This document shows, in pieces, positions 1-8,177 of a stretch of DNA of 64,000 nucleotides. The DNA comes from Verrucomicrobiota bacterium (GTDB lineage Bacteria; Verrucomicrobiota; Verrucomicrobiia; Opitutales; Puniceicoccaceae). Position 1 is the first letter of the stretch. Every line of letters starts with the position of its first letter. The notes under the pieces are model-generated. The model saw only the letters and a list, made by a program, of their open reading frames with translations. It had not been told where the DNA came from and did not search any database. The stretch lies in the NCBI GenBank assembly GCA_038744685.1, contig JBCDMB010000004.1, forward strand, positions 1-64,000, given 5' to 3'. A program made the translations under genes and the position numbers.

Positions 1-191
1 CTGAAGCCCGTGAACACCAAGCTAACGCAGCGAACTCTCAGTTTAACCCCATCCAGAGGACTGGCTGCTTTTGAGCCGCAACAGCGTTCGAGCGACGCTC
101 ACGCACTTCTAGTGCGCAGCGCGTCGCTCCGCCTCGTTGAGGCGCAAAAGCAGTTCAGCCTGATGGTTCAAACTAATCGCAAAGTGCTCTA
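1..191 (-). mobile_element. 271-bp MITE-like structured repeat, copy 1 (cut by window start)
   Basis: This is the reverse complement of the repeat at 41860-42130 and 14092-14362. About 191 of 271 bases are visible; the rest lies before the window. It ends at 191 in TGCTCTA, the outer tip of the terminal inverted repeat. The GCGACGC...GCGTCGC hairpin and part of the CGGGCTTCAGCCCG palindrome can be seen. A reading frame from 10 to 192 crosses it but is not conserved in copy 2, so I do not call a gene. No transposase is encoded, so any movement would have to be driven in trans. Confidence 0.8.
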
Positions 192-195
192 GAAC

Positions 196-540
196 CTAAT
201 CGAGTTCTTTCAGGGCCTTCAATGCGTCCAGCCCATGCATGAGAGCCGGGCCTCCGCCCATCAATACTGCCACACCGATTGTCTCGGTGATTTCCTCGGG
301 CGTCGCTCCTTCGCTAAGTGCGGAAGCAACGTGGAGGCTGATACAACGGTGGCACTGCCCGTGGATGCTGATCGCAAGGGAAAGCAGTTCTTTGGTTTTC
401 GATTCCAAAGCACCCCCGCCACCCACGGCGTGGTGCAAGCCTTGAAAAGCCTGCATCAACTTCGGTTGGCTCTTCGCCAGTTCCTGCATCAATGATTTGC
501 TCTCCCGATTGAGAGCACTGTAGCTGATTTCTTCGCTCAT
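196..540 (-). CDS. Carboxymuconolactone decarboxylase / AhpD-like family protein
   Basis: A 114-residue protein of the CMD/AhpD-like all-helical fold. The redox motif C-H-R-C lies at Cys63 and Cys66, followed by His70, the arrangement of peroxidase-type members. The C-terminal half has the usual G-A-T-x-E-E-I-x-E stretch and a G-V-A-V-L-M-G-G-G segment. The family includes thiol-dependent peroxidase and disulfide-reductase activities and true gamma-carboxymuconolactone decarboxylases; the C-x-x-C favours the redox role. No aromatic-degradation gene is nearby. Its stop codon lies four bases from the end of repeat copy 1. The exact substrate cannot be told. Confidence 0.85.
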   Translation of the reverse strand: MSEEISYSALNRESKSLMQELAKSQPKLMQAFQGLHHAVGGGGALESKTKELLSLAISIHGQCHRCISLHVASALSEGATPEEITETIGVAVLMGGGPALMHGLDALKALKELD

Positions 541-957
541 GGGCGGACGATGGGTGACATCCTGGCATACAGCAAGGGCGAACGAATGGTATCTTCCGTC
601 TTACACCGGCCATGGCATTTCAAAAGGGTTTTCGATCCATGTCGTAGTTTTAAGTAATTGAGCACTGGTTTCGGCTAGGTGATTTCACTACCCATTGTTT
701 GCAATGGAGTCACGAAATCTGACGCCTTTGAGGATCTTGAGATTGGACCAACCCTCAAATAACTGCTTTCCCTGCGACTGCGTGGACCAAGGCACCGCAA
801 TCGTTCCGAAGAGGACTTAGATCGGTTCAAGTCCGACACTTGCCAGATCGAGGAGGTCAAAGGCATCAATTTGATCTTCACTCTATGACTTAGCGCTTAG
901 TCAGGGGAAAAAGTTGACATGCGGTCGGAAAGGAGACTTTCTCTTTCGTTTTTCACC
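541..957. other. 417-bp stretch without a recognisable gene
   Basis: Short frames here (for example 675-881 minus) have no family features and look like chance. infC, which usually precedes rpmI, is not here. The only structures are the inverted repeat at 681-719 and a TTGACA at 914-919 upstream of rpmI that could be a -35 element without a good -10. Confidence 0.6.
681..719. repeat. Two-part inverted repeat
   Basis: GATTTC (681-686) pairs with GAAATC (714-719), and CCATTG (692-697) pairs with CAATGG (702-707) around a four-base loop. An internal loop separates the two 6-bp stems. No T-run follows, so it is not a standard intrinsic terminator. It lies between the CMD gene and rpmI and could be a remnant or an RNA element. 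Confidence 0.45.
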
Positions 958-1143
958 ATGCAAAAGACCAAGAAATCGATCGCTAAGCGGTTCAAGGTGA
1001 CGGGGACGGGTCGTCTCATTCGCCGCAAGCCGGGCAAGCGCCATTTGCTTCGCAAGAAATCTACGAAGCAGCGTCGTGCAATGCGCCAGGACCAGTCGGT
1101 TTCCAAGGGCTTTCAGAAGCGCTTGGAGAAGGCTATCCTCTGA
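958..1143 (+). CDS. rpmI: 50S ribosomal protein L35
   Basis: A 61-residue, very basic protein matching bacterial L35: it opens with a K-T-K-K-S-x-A-K-R-F-K-V-T-G block and has the R-R-K-P-G-K-R-H segment. L35 is a late-assembling 50S protein. I chose the ATG at 958 because it gives the family N-terminus; an in-frame ATG at 919 would add 13 unrelated residues. No Shine-Dalgarno lies at the right distance. It is followed by rplT after 74 bp, the usual order, but the normal upstream partner infC is missing from the window. Confidence 0.96.
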   Translation: MQKTKKSIAKRFKVTGTGRLIRRKPGKRHLLRKKSTKQRRAMRQDQSVSKGFQKRLEKAIL

Positions 1144-1217
1144 TTGAAAGATGAATTGACGAGTCCGGGTGAATCCACAGGCGACCCGGCATTCGTCCCA
1201 AAAACGAAAGAAACAAC

Positions 1218-1589
1218 ATGCCAAGAGCAACAGGAACACCAGCCACCCGCGCCCGCCGCAAAAAGGTTCTCAACAAGGCGAAGGGTTATTACGGGAACAA
1301 ATCCCGGCTTTTCCGCTACGCAAAAGACGCGGTCGAGCGTGCCGAGAAATTTGCCTACCGCGACCGGCGGAAAAAGAAGTCCGAGATGCGGAAGCTTTGG
1401 ATCGTTCGGATCAATGCAGCCTGCCGGGCTTCGGGTATCAACTACAGCCGCTTCGTGGCTGGTCTGAAGACAGCGGGAATTGAAATGAACCGCAAGACGC
1501 TCTCCGAGCTGGCGATTCACGATCCAGAGGCCTTCGAAGGTCTGGTGAAACAGGCAAAAGAAGCCGGTCTTCCCAGCGGTAAGAACTAA
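1218..1589 (+). CDS. rplT: 50S ribosomal protein L20
   Basis: A 123-residue basic protein, slightly longer than usual L20 (about 118). The N-terminal tail is rich in Arg and Lys, followed by K-G-Y-Y-G and R-D-R-R-x-K-K. The globular part has R-x-L-W-I-x-R-I-N-A-A-x-R and G-I-N-Y-S-x-F. L20 binds 23S rRNA early in 50S assembly, and in several bacteria it represses its own operon. Whether that happens here cannot be judged from the leader. It sits between rpmI and pheS on the same strand and is probably co-transcribed with them. Confidence 0.97.
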   Translation: MPRATGTPATRARRKKVLNKAKGYYGNKSRLFRYAKDAVERAEKFAYRDRRKKKSEMRKLWIVRINAACRASGINYSRFVAGLKTAGIEMNRKTLSELAIHDPEAFEGLVKQAKEAGLPSGKN

Positions 1590-1641
1590 AAAGGGAGATT
1601 GGCCTGCGATTGCTGGGCACCCCTGAGATTACTCGCTGGTC

Positions 1642-2685
1642 ATGGACGAGGAGATAACCCGGATAGTTGCCGAGGCGGAGGAACGTCTTTCGGCTGTAAC
1701 CTCCCGATCAGCTTTGGACGAGGTGAAAGCTCTTTTCTTCGGAGGGAGCGGTTCGTTCACCGCATTTCGAAAGAGAATCGGCGAGTTGCCGAAGGAGGAG
1801 AAGCCAGCTTTCGGAAAGAAGGTGAATGAACTCAAGACCCGCCTGGAGGCCGTTTTTGATGAGGCTGTAAGGAAGAGCGAGAACGAGGAGTTTGCCAAGC
1901 GGCTGGGTCCCGAGATTGATCCCACGCTTCCGAGTCCGGATCCCCAACGGGGATGCATCCACCCGCTGACGAAGGTTCGCAATCGGATTGTCGAGATTTT
2001 CCGTCGGATCGGATTCTCGGTAGTTGAGGGCACGGATGTGGAAACGGAGTACTACTGCTTTGACGCTCTGAATACTCCGCCCGACCATCCTGCACGCGAC
2101 CTTCACGACACCTACTACCTTAAGTGGGGAACGGACGTTTCCAACGTAACCAAGTCAAGTGCCGAAGAGCGCTATCTGCTGCGCACTCACACCTCAAGCA
2201 CCCAGATTCGGACGATGCTGGCTAACAAGCCGCCGATCCGGATCATTTCTCCCGGGCGTTGCTTTCGCCGTGATACTGCCGACGCAACTCATAGCGCCAA
2301 CTTTCACCAGGTGGAGGGTCTCTATGTGGACCGAAACGTCACCGTTCGGGATCTGAAGGCGGTGCTGGATTACTTTGTTGGCGAGCTTTTGGGAAAGGGA
2401 GCGAAAACCCGTTTTCGGCCCCACTTTTTTCCCTACACTGAACCGAGTTTTGAGGTCGATTTCCCGAGTGGTCATCTTGGAAAGGTAGGATCCGACTGGA
2501 TCGAGATCATGGGATGCGGAATGGTGGACCCGGCAGTCTTTGAATCTGTGGGATACGATCCTGAGGAGTATTCCGGGTTTGCCTTTGGGATGGGGGTCGA
2601 GCGTGTGGCGATGAATCTCTACGGGATCGACGACATCCGTTACTTTTATCAGAACGACGAACGTTTTCTCAGGCAGTTCTCATGA
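1642..2685 (+). CDS. pheS: Phenylalanyl-tRNA synthetase alpha subunit
   Basis: A 347-residue class II aminoacyl-tRNA synthetase subunit of normal length. Residues about 1-95 form the N-terminal coiled coil that contacts tRNA. The catalytic core follows, with H-P-L-T, the motif 2 region (R-T-H-T-S, G-R-C-F-R-R-D, H-x-x-N-F-H-Q-V-E-G) and motif 3 near the C-terminus (G-F-A-F-G-M-G-V-E-R). With PheT it forms the (alpha-beta)2 enzyme that charges tRNA-Phe. Its TGA overlaps the pheT ATG by four bases, so the two are translationally coupled, as expected for subunits made in equal amounts. Confidence 0.97.
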   Translation: MDEEITRIVAEAEERLSAVTSRSALDEVKALFFGGSGSFTAFRKRIGELPKEEKPAFGKKVNELKTRLEAVFDEAVRKSENEEFAKRLGPEIDPTLPSPDPQRGCIHPLTKVRNRIVEIFRRIGFSVVEGTDVETEYYCFDALNTPPDHPARDLHDTYYLKWGTDVSNVTKSSAEERYLLRTHTSSTQIRTMLANKPPIRIISPGRCFRRDTADATHSANFHQVEGLYVDRNVTVRDLKAVLDYFVGELLGKGAKTRFRPHFFPYTEPSFEVDFPSGHLGKVGSDWIEIMGCGMVDPAVFESVGYDPEEYSGFAFGMGVERVAMNLYGIDDIRYFYQNDERFLRQFS

Positions 2686-5117
2686 AGATCAGTTACGAGT
2701 GGCTTTCCGATTACGTAAGGCTTGATCAGTCGATTGAAGAGATCGAAGAGGCTCTTACCCTGATTGGTTTTGAAGTAGAAGGAATTGAGACGGTCGGCGT
2801 TCCTGCATTGTCAAAAGTGGTGGTGGGGGAGGTCCTCAAAAAGGATCAACACCCGAATGCGGATCGCCTGAGCGTTTGCTCCGTGAAGGTCGACGATGAA
2901 AGCGAGCCTCTCGGAATCGTTTGTGGTGCCACAAATTTCAAGGTGGGTGACCGGGTTCCGGTGGCAATGGTCGGTGCCGTGCTGCCCGGAAACTTCAAGA
3001 TCAAGAAGTCCAAGCTGCGAGGAGTCTCTTCGGAAGGAATGATGTGCTCCGCGAAGGAGCTGAACCTCGGGGATGATCACGCCGGACTCCACATCTTTGA
3101 TGATCGACCCCAAATCGGGACCCCAATCAATGACCTTTTCCCTCAGCCGGATACGGTTTTTGATATTGAAGTCACCCCCAACCGGCCCGATTGCCTCAGC
3201 TACACTGGAATCGCTCGCGAGCTTGCTGCTTGGTTTCGGACAGAGATGAAATTTCCGGAGATTGAGACATCAGTTTCCGGGGGGACGGATGAAGACCATC
3301 TTCTGGAGAGTCTCGAGATTCGGGATTCACTAGCCTGTCCCCGCTACACGGCTTGGTCGGTTCGGTCGGTTACAATCAAGGAAAGTCCGGAATGGATGCA
3401 GCGACGGCTTCGTGCTGTTGGACTGCGTCCGATTAACAACGTAGTAGATTGTACGAACTATGTTTTGCTTGAAACTGGGCAGCCTCTACACGCATTCGAT
3501 CACTCGAAAATCAAGGAGGAGCAGCTGGCCGTTAGGCGGGCGCTCGCTGGAGAGGGAATAACCACTCTGGATGGGAAAGAACGGGTCTTGGAAGAAGGGG
3601 ATCTGGTGATTGCTGACGGAGAACGGCCTCTGGTGATCGCAGGGATCATGGGCTCTTTGGATGCCGAAGTTGATGATCAAACCCGCGATATCGTTTTAGA
3701 AGTAGCCGCTTTTGAACCGACTGGGATCCGAGCCACCTCCCGACGGTTGGGCTTGAGTTCGGACAGTTCTCATCGGTTTGAACGAGGTGTTGATCCAGCC
3801 GGTATTGAGTTCGCTGCTTCCCGCTGCATCGCTCTCATTCTCGAGACATCCGGTGGCACCCTGGGTGGTCCGCCTCAGATCGTGGGTCATCTTCCGGAAA
3901 CGATCACAGAGATCCAGGTGACGCCTCAGCAGATCGTTGATCGGATTGGTTTCTCGGTCCAAGAGGATGAAATCGAAGCGGCTTGGGAGCGTTTGGACTT
4001 TGAGGTTACGCGTGCCTCGGAGCCTTCTGATCCGTGGACTGTTCGGATTCCGTCGTTTCGATTGGACGTTTTCCGTATTGCGGACTTGGCGGAGGAGTTT
4101 TTGCGCATGTATGGGACGGATCGAATTCCTGAGGCGTCGGTGGGTTGCCCGGCTGTATCGGCGTTACCAGAATCGGGTGTCGACCAGTCCGCTTCGCGAA
4201 TTCGTGAGCACCTGGTCGCCAACGGTTTCAATGAGGCATTCAACTACACGCTGGTCTCCGGCGAAGAGGCGGAATTCTGGCAACCGGGTAACACGGACTT
4301 TCTTGAGCTGGAGAACCCTCTGGCGAAGGACCAGAGTCACCTGCGCCCCTCGCTACTCTCCGGTCTCCTCAACGTGCTTCGGTTCAACCGCGGCCGCAGC
4401 CGAAAGGACTTTCGTTTTTTCGAGTGCGGACGTGTATTTGGGGGTAATAGCGAATTGATGACCGAGAGTTTCTCGGTAGCGTTTGTCTCCTGCGGGCCTC
4501 TGCGAAAGTCCACTTGGTTGGAGCGGGAGTCTTTCGATTTCTATCACGCTTCCCGTTTGCTGCAGGACCTGTGCGAACTCGCCGGAGTTGGCTGGGCTGC
4601 TGACAAGGTCGGGACGGTCGTGGATTCCAGGGTTTGGTCGACGAATCGGGCAGCTGAGATCGGGGAACGTTCCGGCGTTCGGCTTTCCTGGGGTGCTCTC
4701 AGTCGAGAAGTTCTGGAGAAACATGAAATCGAGGATCCGGTTTTTGCGGGCGAATTGATTGTGGATCCGACTCTTCTTGACGTCTCAAATTCATCCTCAA
4801 AGCCTTTTGTCCCTCCGAGCTCCTTTCCTCGATCAGTGAAGGATATTGCGGTGGTTGTAGACCGGGGCGAATTGGCTGAAAAGGTCCGCTCCGAGCTTGA
4901 GAAAATGGCCACTGCCGGGGTGGGAGACTTTGCGGTAGAAAAGATTCAAATTTTTGATGTGTTTGAAGGGGCTGGGCTTCCTGAAGGCAAAAAGAGTATC
5001 GCATTCACGATCGAATACGGGTCGCCCTCCCGCACTCTCACCGACAAGGAAGTAGGGTTGGCGTTCGAAGATCTACAAAAGCGGATCGGATCCGCATCCG
5101 AAATAGAGATGCGTTAG
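2682..5117 (+). CDS. pheT: Phenylalanyl-tRNA synthetase beta subunit
   Basis: An 811-residue subunit with the full bacterial domain set. There is an N-terminal EMAP-type tRNA-binding fold (about residues 40-155, with H-P-N-A-D-R-L). The B3/B4 editing region (about 215-385) contains N-N-V-V-D-x-T-N-Y and a G-I-M-G segment. A B5 domain (about 405-475), a catalytic-like core and a C-terminal ferredoxin-fold anticodon-binding domain (about 715-811) follow. It removes misactivated tyrosine and binds tRNA-Phe. It overlaps pheS by four bases. The next gene is 137 bp away, so it probably ends the translation cluster. Confidence 0.97.
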   Translation: MKISYEWLSDYVRLDQSIEEIEEALTLIGFEVEGIETVGVPALSKVVVGEVLKKDQHPNADRLSVCSVKVDDESEPLGIVCGATNFKVGDRVPVAMVGAVLPGNFKIKKSKLRGVSSEGMMCSAKELNLGDDHAGLHIFDDRPQIGTPINDLFPQPDTVFDIEVTPNRPDCLSYTGIARELAAWFRTEMKFPEIETSVSGGTDEDHLLESLEIRDSLACPRYTAWSVRSVTIKESPEWMQRRLRAVGLRPINNVVDCTNYVLLETGQPLHAFDHSKIKEEQLAVRRALAGEGITTLDGKERVLEEGDLVIADGERPLVIAGIMGSLDAEVDDQTRDIVLEVAAFEPTGIRATSRRLGLSSDSSHRFERGVDPAGIEFAASRCIALILETSGGTLGGPPQIVGHLPETITEIQVTPQQIVDRIGFSVQEDEIEAAWERLDFEVTRASEPSDPWTVRIPSFRLDVFRIADLAEEFLRMYGTDRIPEASVGCPAVSALPESGVDQSASRIREHLVANGFNEAFNYTLVSGEEAEFWQPGNTDFLELENPLAKDQSHLRPSLLSGLLNVLRFNRGRSRKDFRFFECGRVFGGNSELMTESFSVAFVSCGPLRKSTWLERESFDFYHASRLLQDLCELAGVGWAADKVGTVVDSRVWSTNRAAEIGERSGVRLSWGALSREVLEKHEIEDPVFAGELIVDPTLLDVSNSSSKPFVPPSSFPRSVKDIAVVVDRGELAEKVRSELEKMATAGVGDFAVEKIQIFDVFEGAGLPEGKKSIAFTIEYGSPSRTLTDKEVGLAFEDLQKRIGSASEIEMR

Positions 5118-5254
5118 AGCAAGCACTTCGGTTTTTCTCTGAAACAATTTGGTGTCTTTTATGCTCATCGTTTTGTGGGAAACCACGATGCAGGTCTAGA
5201 CGGAACGAAATTGTTTGTGAATACTTCTAGAAAAGTCATTGTCCTGATATAGGC

Positions 5255-7132
5255 ATGAAAATGAGAAGGTTAGTTCGGATCATCCCACACTCTGTGAGGG
5301 CTTCCCTGAACGGACTTTTCTTCGTTGTTTTGGCAGTGATTTTTGCGGGACTGTTCCCAATTAGCGGTTTGGCACTGTCTCTTGAAGATGCTGCGGGTCA
5401 GCCGGTAGAGGGCAAAGTTCAGGGAATCGAGGGAGAGGTAGTAATTCTCAAGACCGAAGCAGGAATCACGGCAAAAATTCCACTCTCGGAGCTATCAAAA
5501 GAATCGCGCACCAGCGTATTAGACTGGGCCCTTTCGTCGGTTTTCAGCTACGAATCGGCATGGAGGTTGGAGGTAATCGAGAATTCCGGTGGAGGCCTTT
5601 GGTCAAGTGATTCCGTCGAGATCAATTTTACAAACCTCTCGCCTATGTCTTTTCCCCCGGAATTAGAGGTACTTTACAACAATTACACCCTGATTTTCGA
5701 TTTTGTGAGAGTGAGCGGAAATAAGGTCGGTGGTACTGATGGTTATTTCGCTTTAGGAGAGGTCCGCCCTTGGTATACAGATGGTGAATTTGAGGGTTTA
5801 TCTTCGGGAGAAACCTTTTCTCTCAATTTCGATTTTGAGCGACCGACAACAAACAAGGAGGTGACTTGGGAAGATTTGGTGGAAAAGCGACCAATGGCAC
5901 TTCCCCCAGTGCCCTCAATCCGGAGGAATCTTGTCGAGGTCCGGATTGTCTTTGAAGGTCATGTTTTAGCTACTGCGTGGAGCCGTCCAGAGGCCAAGGG
6001 GTTCGCGTGGGGAAAGTGGATGAACTCCGGCGATTGGTTACCGGATGCAGGGGCCAACAGTGATTCGCGGGAAAGTGGCGGCCCTGTTGATACCTCACCT
6101 TTTCAAGCGTCAATTTCGCCGATTTTGGAAGAGGATACGAGAGAACCCGATGTCCCCCTTCCTCCGATCCCAATGGGATCGATTGCGATCATTGATGTCG
6201 ATGATGCAACCGGAACCGGCTTTATTTCCGAGATAAAAGGAAGACAGTTCCTCGTAACCAATGCTCATGTGATTGCGGGTGCGAGCGAGATTACTTGCAA
6301 GACTGCAGAGGGACAGGAAGTTCTACTTCCCAATTTCTGTTTTCTGGCGAAAGATCGCGATCTGGCGATTGTCCCGATTGACGGCAGAGAAGACTTTCTC
6401 GAGTGTGCGGAGGATATATTTGCTGAAGTCGAGATTGGTGACGACGTTACCGTTTTTGGAAACGAAGCAGGTGCTGCAGTGGTCACCAAGCTGACGGGAA
6501 GGGTAGATGGTATCGGGCCTCGGCAGGTCGAAGTGGATGCTCCGTTCGTAGAAGGAAATAGTGGAAGTCCAATTGTTCACCACAAATCGGGGAAGGTGAT
6601 CGGCGTTGCTGCATACTACATTGAGTATACGATTCCGGAAGCCGATCGTGAAGATTCCGAGGGTAACTACGAGAACGAGTCGGATGATTCTGAAGAATCC
6701 AGCACGAAGAAGCGTAGAAGATTTGCTGAACGGATTGACAACGCGCAAGAGTGGGAACGTCTCACGCTGGAGGAGCTGAATCGAGAGAGGGTAGCTTTGG
6801 AGCAATACTCCGACGTTGTCTTTAGCGTGGTTGACATCGCCAACGTGATTCATACCGACGGAAGAGTCCTCTCGCCTGCACGCGGACACGAAGAGCTTCG
6901 GCGCCTTCTCACCAAATTCCACAGAGAGTTCGATTCGTCCTACCGCGTCGGTTCAGCAGCAAACGCCCGAGCGCTCAAAGACCTTCGGATGGCTCTCTTC
7001 GCATTGATGGACTCCCGTAAAAAGATGGCAGAAGACGAGATCAGGACTACTTACTTTCTAGAGGAGTTTGAGCGGGTCTCTTTATTTTCCGACCGGGTAA
7101 AGGATTATTTGAGTTCGGTTCGCTCGCGTTAG
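5255..7132 (+). CDS. Secreted SHD1-domain trypsin-like serine protease
   Basis: A 625-residue exported protein. A basic N-terminus and hydrophobic stretch (about 15-42) form a signal sequence. Residues about 42-90 resemble an SHD1-type small beta domain (G-Q-P-V-E-G-K, ending P-L-S-E-L-S), common in Verrucomicrobia and Planctomycetes. A middle region of no known family follows. The trypsin-like domain carries a full triad: His338 in T-N-A-H-V, Asp369 in R-D-L-A-I-V and Ser436 in G-N-S-G-S-P. After about 470 come an acidic linker and a charged helical tail. There is no PDZ domain, unlike DegP. ATGs at 5255 and 5261 are both possible starts. The substrate is unknown. Confidence 0.8.
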   Translation: MKMRRLVRIIPHSVRASLNGLFFVVLAVIFAGLFPISGLALSLEDAAGQPVEGKVQGIEGEVVILKTEAGITAKIPLSELSKESRTSVLDWALSSVFSYESAWRLEVIENSGGGLWSSDSVEINFTNLSPMSFPPELEVLYNNYTLIFDFVRVSGNKVGGTDGYFALGEVRPWYTDGEFEGLSSGETFSLNFDFERPTTNKEVTWEDLVEKRPMALPPVPSIRRNLVEVRIVFEGHVLATAWSRPEAKGFAWGKWMNSGDWLPDAGANSDSRESGGPVDTSPFQASISPILEEDTREPDVPLPPIPMGSIAIIDVDDATGTGFISEIKGRQFLVTNAHVIAGASEITCKTAEGQEVLLPNFCFLAKDRDLAIVPIDGREDFLECAEDIFAEVEIGDDVTVFGNEAGAAVVTKLTGRVDGIGPRQVEVDAPFVEGNSGSPIVHHKSGKVIGVAAYYIEYTIPEADREDSEGNYENESDDSEESSTKKRRRFAERIDNAQEWERLTLEELNRERVALEQYSDVVFSVVDIANVIHTDGRVLSPARGHEELRRLLTKFHREFDSSYRVGSAANARALKDLRMALFALMDSRKKMAEDEIRTTYFLEEFERVSLFSDRVKDYLSSVRSR

Positions 7133-7186
7133 GAAACTCCTCAACAAATCGACCGGTAACGAGAATTTGTCGGTCCAACAGAGTGT

Positions 7187-7636
7187 TTATTTCAAAACCA
7201 TTGGGACGTGCTCGATTCTCTCAATGGTAGGCTTTCCGTCAATAATTCTGGCGGTGACCCTCACATACTCCAACAAGTCTCCAAGCCTTATGTAGTCCTG
7301 CCGAGTGACTCGGTCTAGTTTCAGTTCTTCATCCTCCCAAACATAAACCTCTGTGCTGTGGAGCATGCTGCTGTGTCCTCCTGGCGAAAAGCACTCGATT
7401 TCTTCTTTTTCTTGGTTCGGACGGGGATTGTAGAGTTGGCTCAAGCCTAAGTGCCTTTCAAAGGTTTTTGTTGTAGGGGAGAAGAGGTAGATGTCGTAGT
7501 AGCCGAGGCGTCCATTGCTTTCTCTCCAGACTCGGTAGTCGTCGTGCCCATCGAAGTTTTAGTCGAAAAACTCTTTCTCGCTGCCGGAGAGAAAAGAGGA
7601 CAGAACGGCAAGGAGCGGCAAAACGGTTTTTCTCAC
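7187..7636 (-). pseudogene. Small secreted XAC2610/FG-GAP-like protein interrupted by an in-frame TAA
   Basis: Read from a GTG at 7636, the first 25 codons encode a signal-peptide-like start (V-R-K-T-V-L-P-L-L-A-V-L). A TAA stop follows at 7561-7559. The same frame then continues without shift to a stop at 7187: N-F-D-G-H-D-D, Y-Y-D-I-Y-L-F, then S-T-E-V-Y-V-W. These motifs recall small secreted proteins (XAC2610-like) whose signature is D-(F/Y)-N-F-D-G. The stop sits exactly where F or Y is expected, so a single TAC or TAT to TAA change would explain it. Restored, the product would be 149 residues. A start after the stop (TTG at 7444) would lack a signal. A sequencing error is possible. Confidence 0.6.
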
Positions 7637-7656
7637 TTCACGATGGTGTTGCCAGG

Positions 7657-8091
7657 TTATCTCGATCCCAGATGATTACGGATGGCTTCTAAAGTTTGCG
7701 GGCTTAGGTGGTGTTCGATTCCTTCTGCGTCGCTCTCTGCGATCTCTTTTGGCACACCGAGGGACAAGAGAAAGGACTCGACTGTCTCATGGCGTTCGTA
7801 ACATTCCTCTCCTAGGCGTTTTCCTTTTGCGGTCAGAGTAATGCCCTTCGTGGTTCTCCGTAGAAAACCTGCTCCCTCCAGCTTGTCGAGCGCCCGAATC
7901 ACCGTGACGTGGGAGACTGCAAATACTTTCTGTAAGTCGACGATTCTCGTGGCTTCGTTTTTACGGGACCTCCGGTAGATGGACTCGACGTAATCTTCGG
8001 TCCGTTCTTCACGGTGCTGACCACGGATTAGGCGATGAGCACGTCTGAGACGTTTTCGAGTGTCAGTATCCGCATGTTCGCTGCTGCCCAT
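7657..8091 (-). CDS. mntR: MntR/DtxR-family manganese-dependent transcriptional repressor
   Basis: A 144-residue regulator: winged helix (about 30-90) plus the metal-binding dimerisation domain. Aligned to Bacillus MntR, all six metal ligands are kept: Asp33, Glu36, His101, Glu123, Glu126 and His127, matching D8, E11, H77, E99, E102 and H103. The Asp rather than Met at the first position is the Mn-specific form. There is no C-terminal SH3-like domain. The first 25 residues are a basic extension, so a later start is possible. It is divergent from the barrel gene at 8177 and close to the ABC operon at 9161, both of which carry a matching dyad. It probably represses both when Mn(II) is plentiful. 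Confidence 0.88.
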   Translation of the reverse strand: MGSSEHADTDTRKRLRRAHRLIRGQHREERTEDYVESIYRRSRKNEATRIVDLQKVFAVSHVTVIRALDKLEGAGFLRRTTKGITLTAKGKRLGEECYERHETVESFLLSLGVPKEIAESDAEGIEHHLSPQTLEAIRNHLGSR

Positions 8092-8141
8092 GGGACGGAC
8101 GCTAGGAAGAAAGATGGAAACCGAAAAGTCTAAAAACAGCG

Positions 8142-8177
8142 TTGACTGCCAAGAAGAAAAATGTAGCCAAGGCTACA
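8142..8177 (+). promoter_or_regulatory. Putative MntR promoter-operator of the outer-membrane barrel gene
   Basis: TTGACT (8142-8147) is followed after 14 nt by the dyad TGTAGCC-AA-GGCTACA (8162-8177), whose two 7-bp arms are perfect inverted repeats. A weak -10 (TAGCCA, 8164-8169, 16-bp spacer) would lie inside the dyad, so a bound repressor would block it. The last base of the dyad is the A of the start codon, so transcription would start at or next to the ATG and the message would be leaderless. The same geometry recurs at 9123-9158. Binding by MntR is inferred from the neighbourhood. Confidence 0.65.

Noticed and set aside
10-192. 60-codon frame in repeat copy 1, with a close match in copy 3 (41859-42185 minus)
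   Set aside because: The frame is broken by a frameshift in copy 2, and it lies wholly in a fold-conserved repeat. The similarity comes from DNA conservation, not coding.
824-834. GGTTCAAGTCC, like a tRNA T-arm
   Set aside because: No acceptor stem, D-arm or anticodon arm can be placed around it.
919-957. Earlier ATG for rpmI
   Set aside because: It adds 13 residues foreign to L35, whose usual N-terminus starts at 958.
7451-7675. 74-codon plus-strand frame
   Set aside because: It is antisense to the interrupted secreted-protein gene, which has recognisable motifs on the other strand.
8162-8177. Dyad read as an intrinsic terminator
   Set aside because: No T-run follows in either direction, and a matching dyad with the same -35 spacing exists at 9143.
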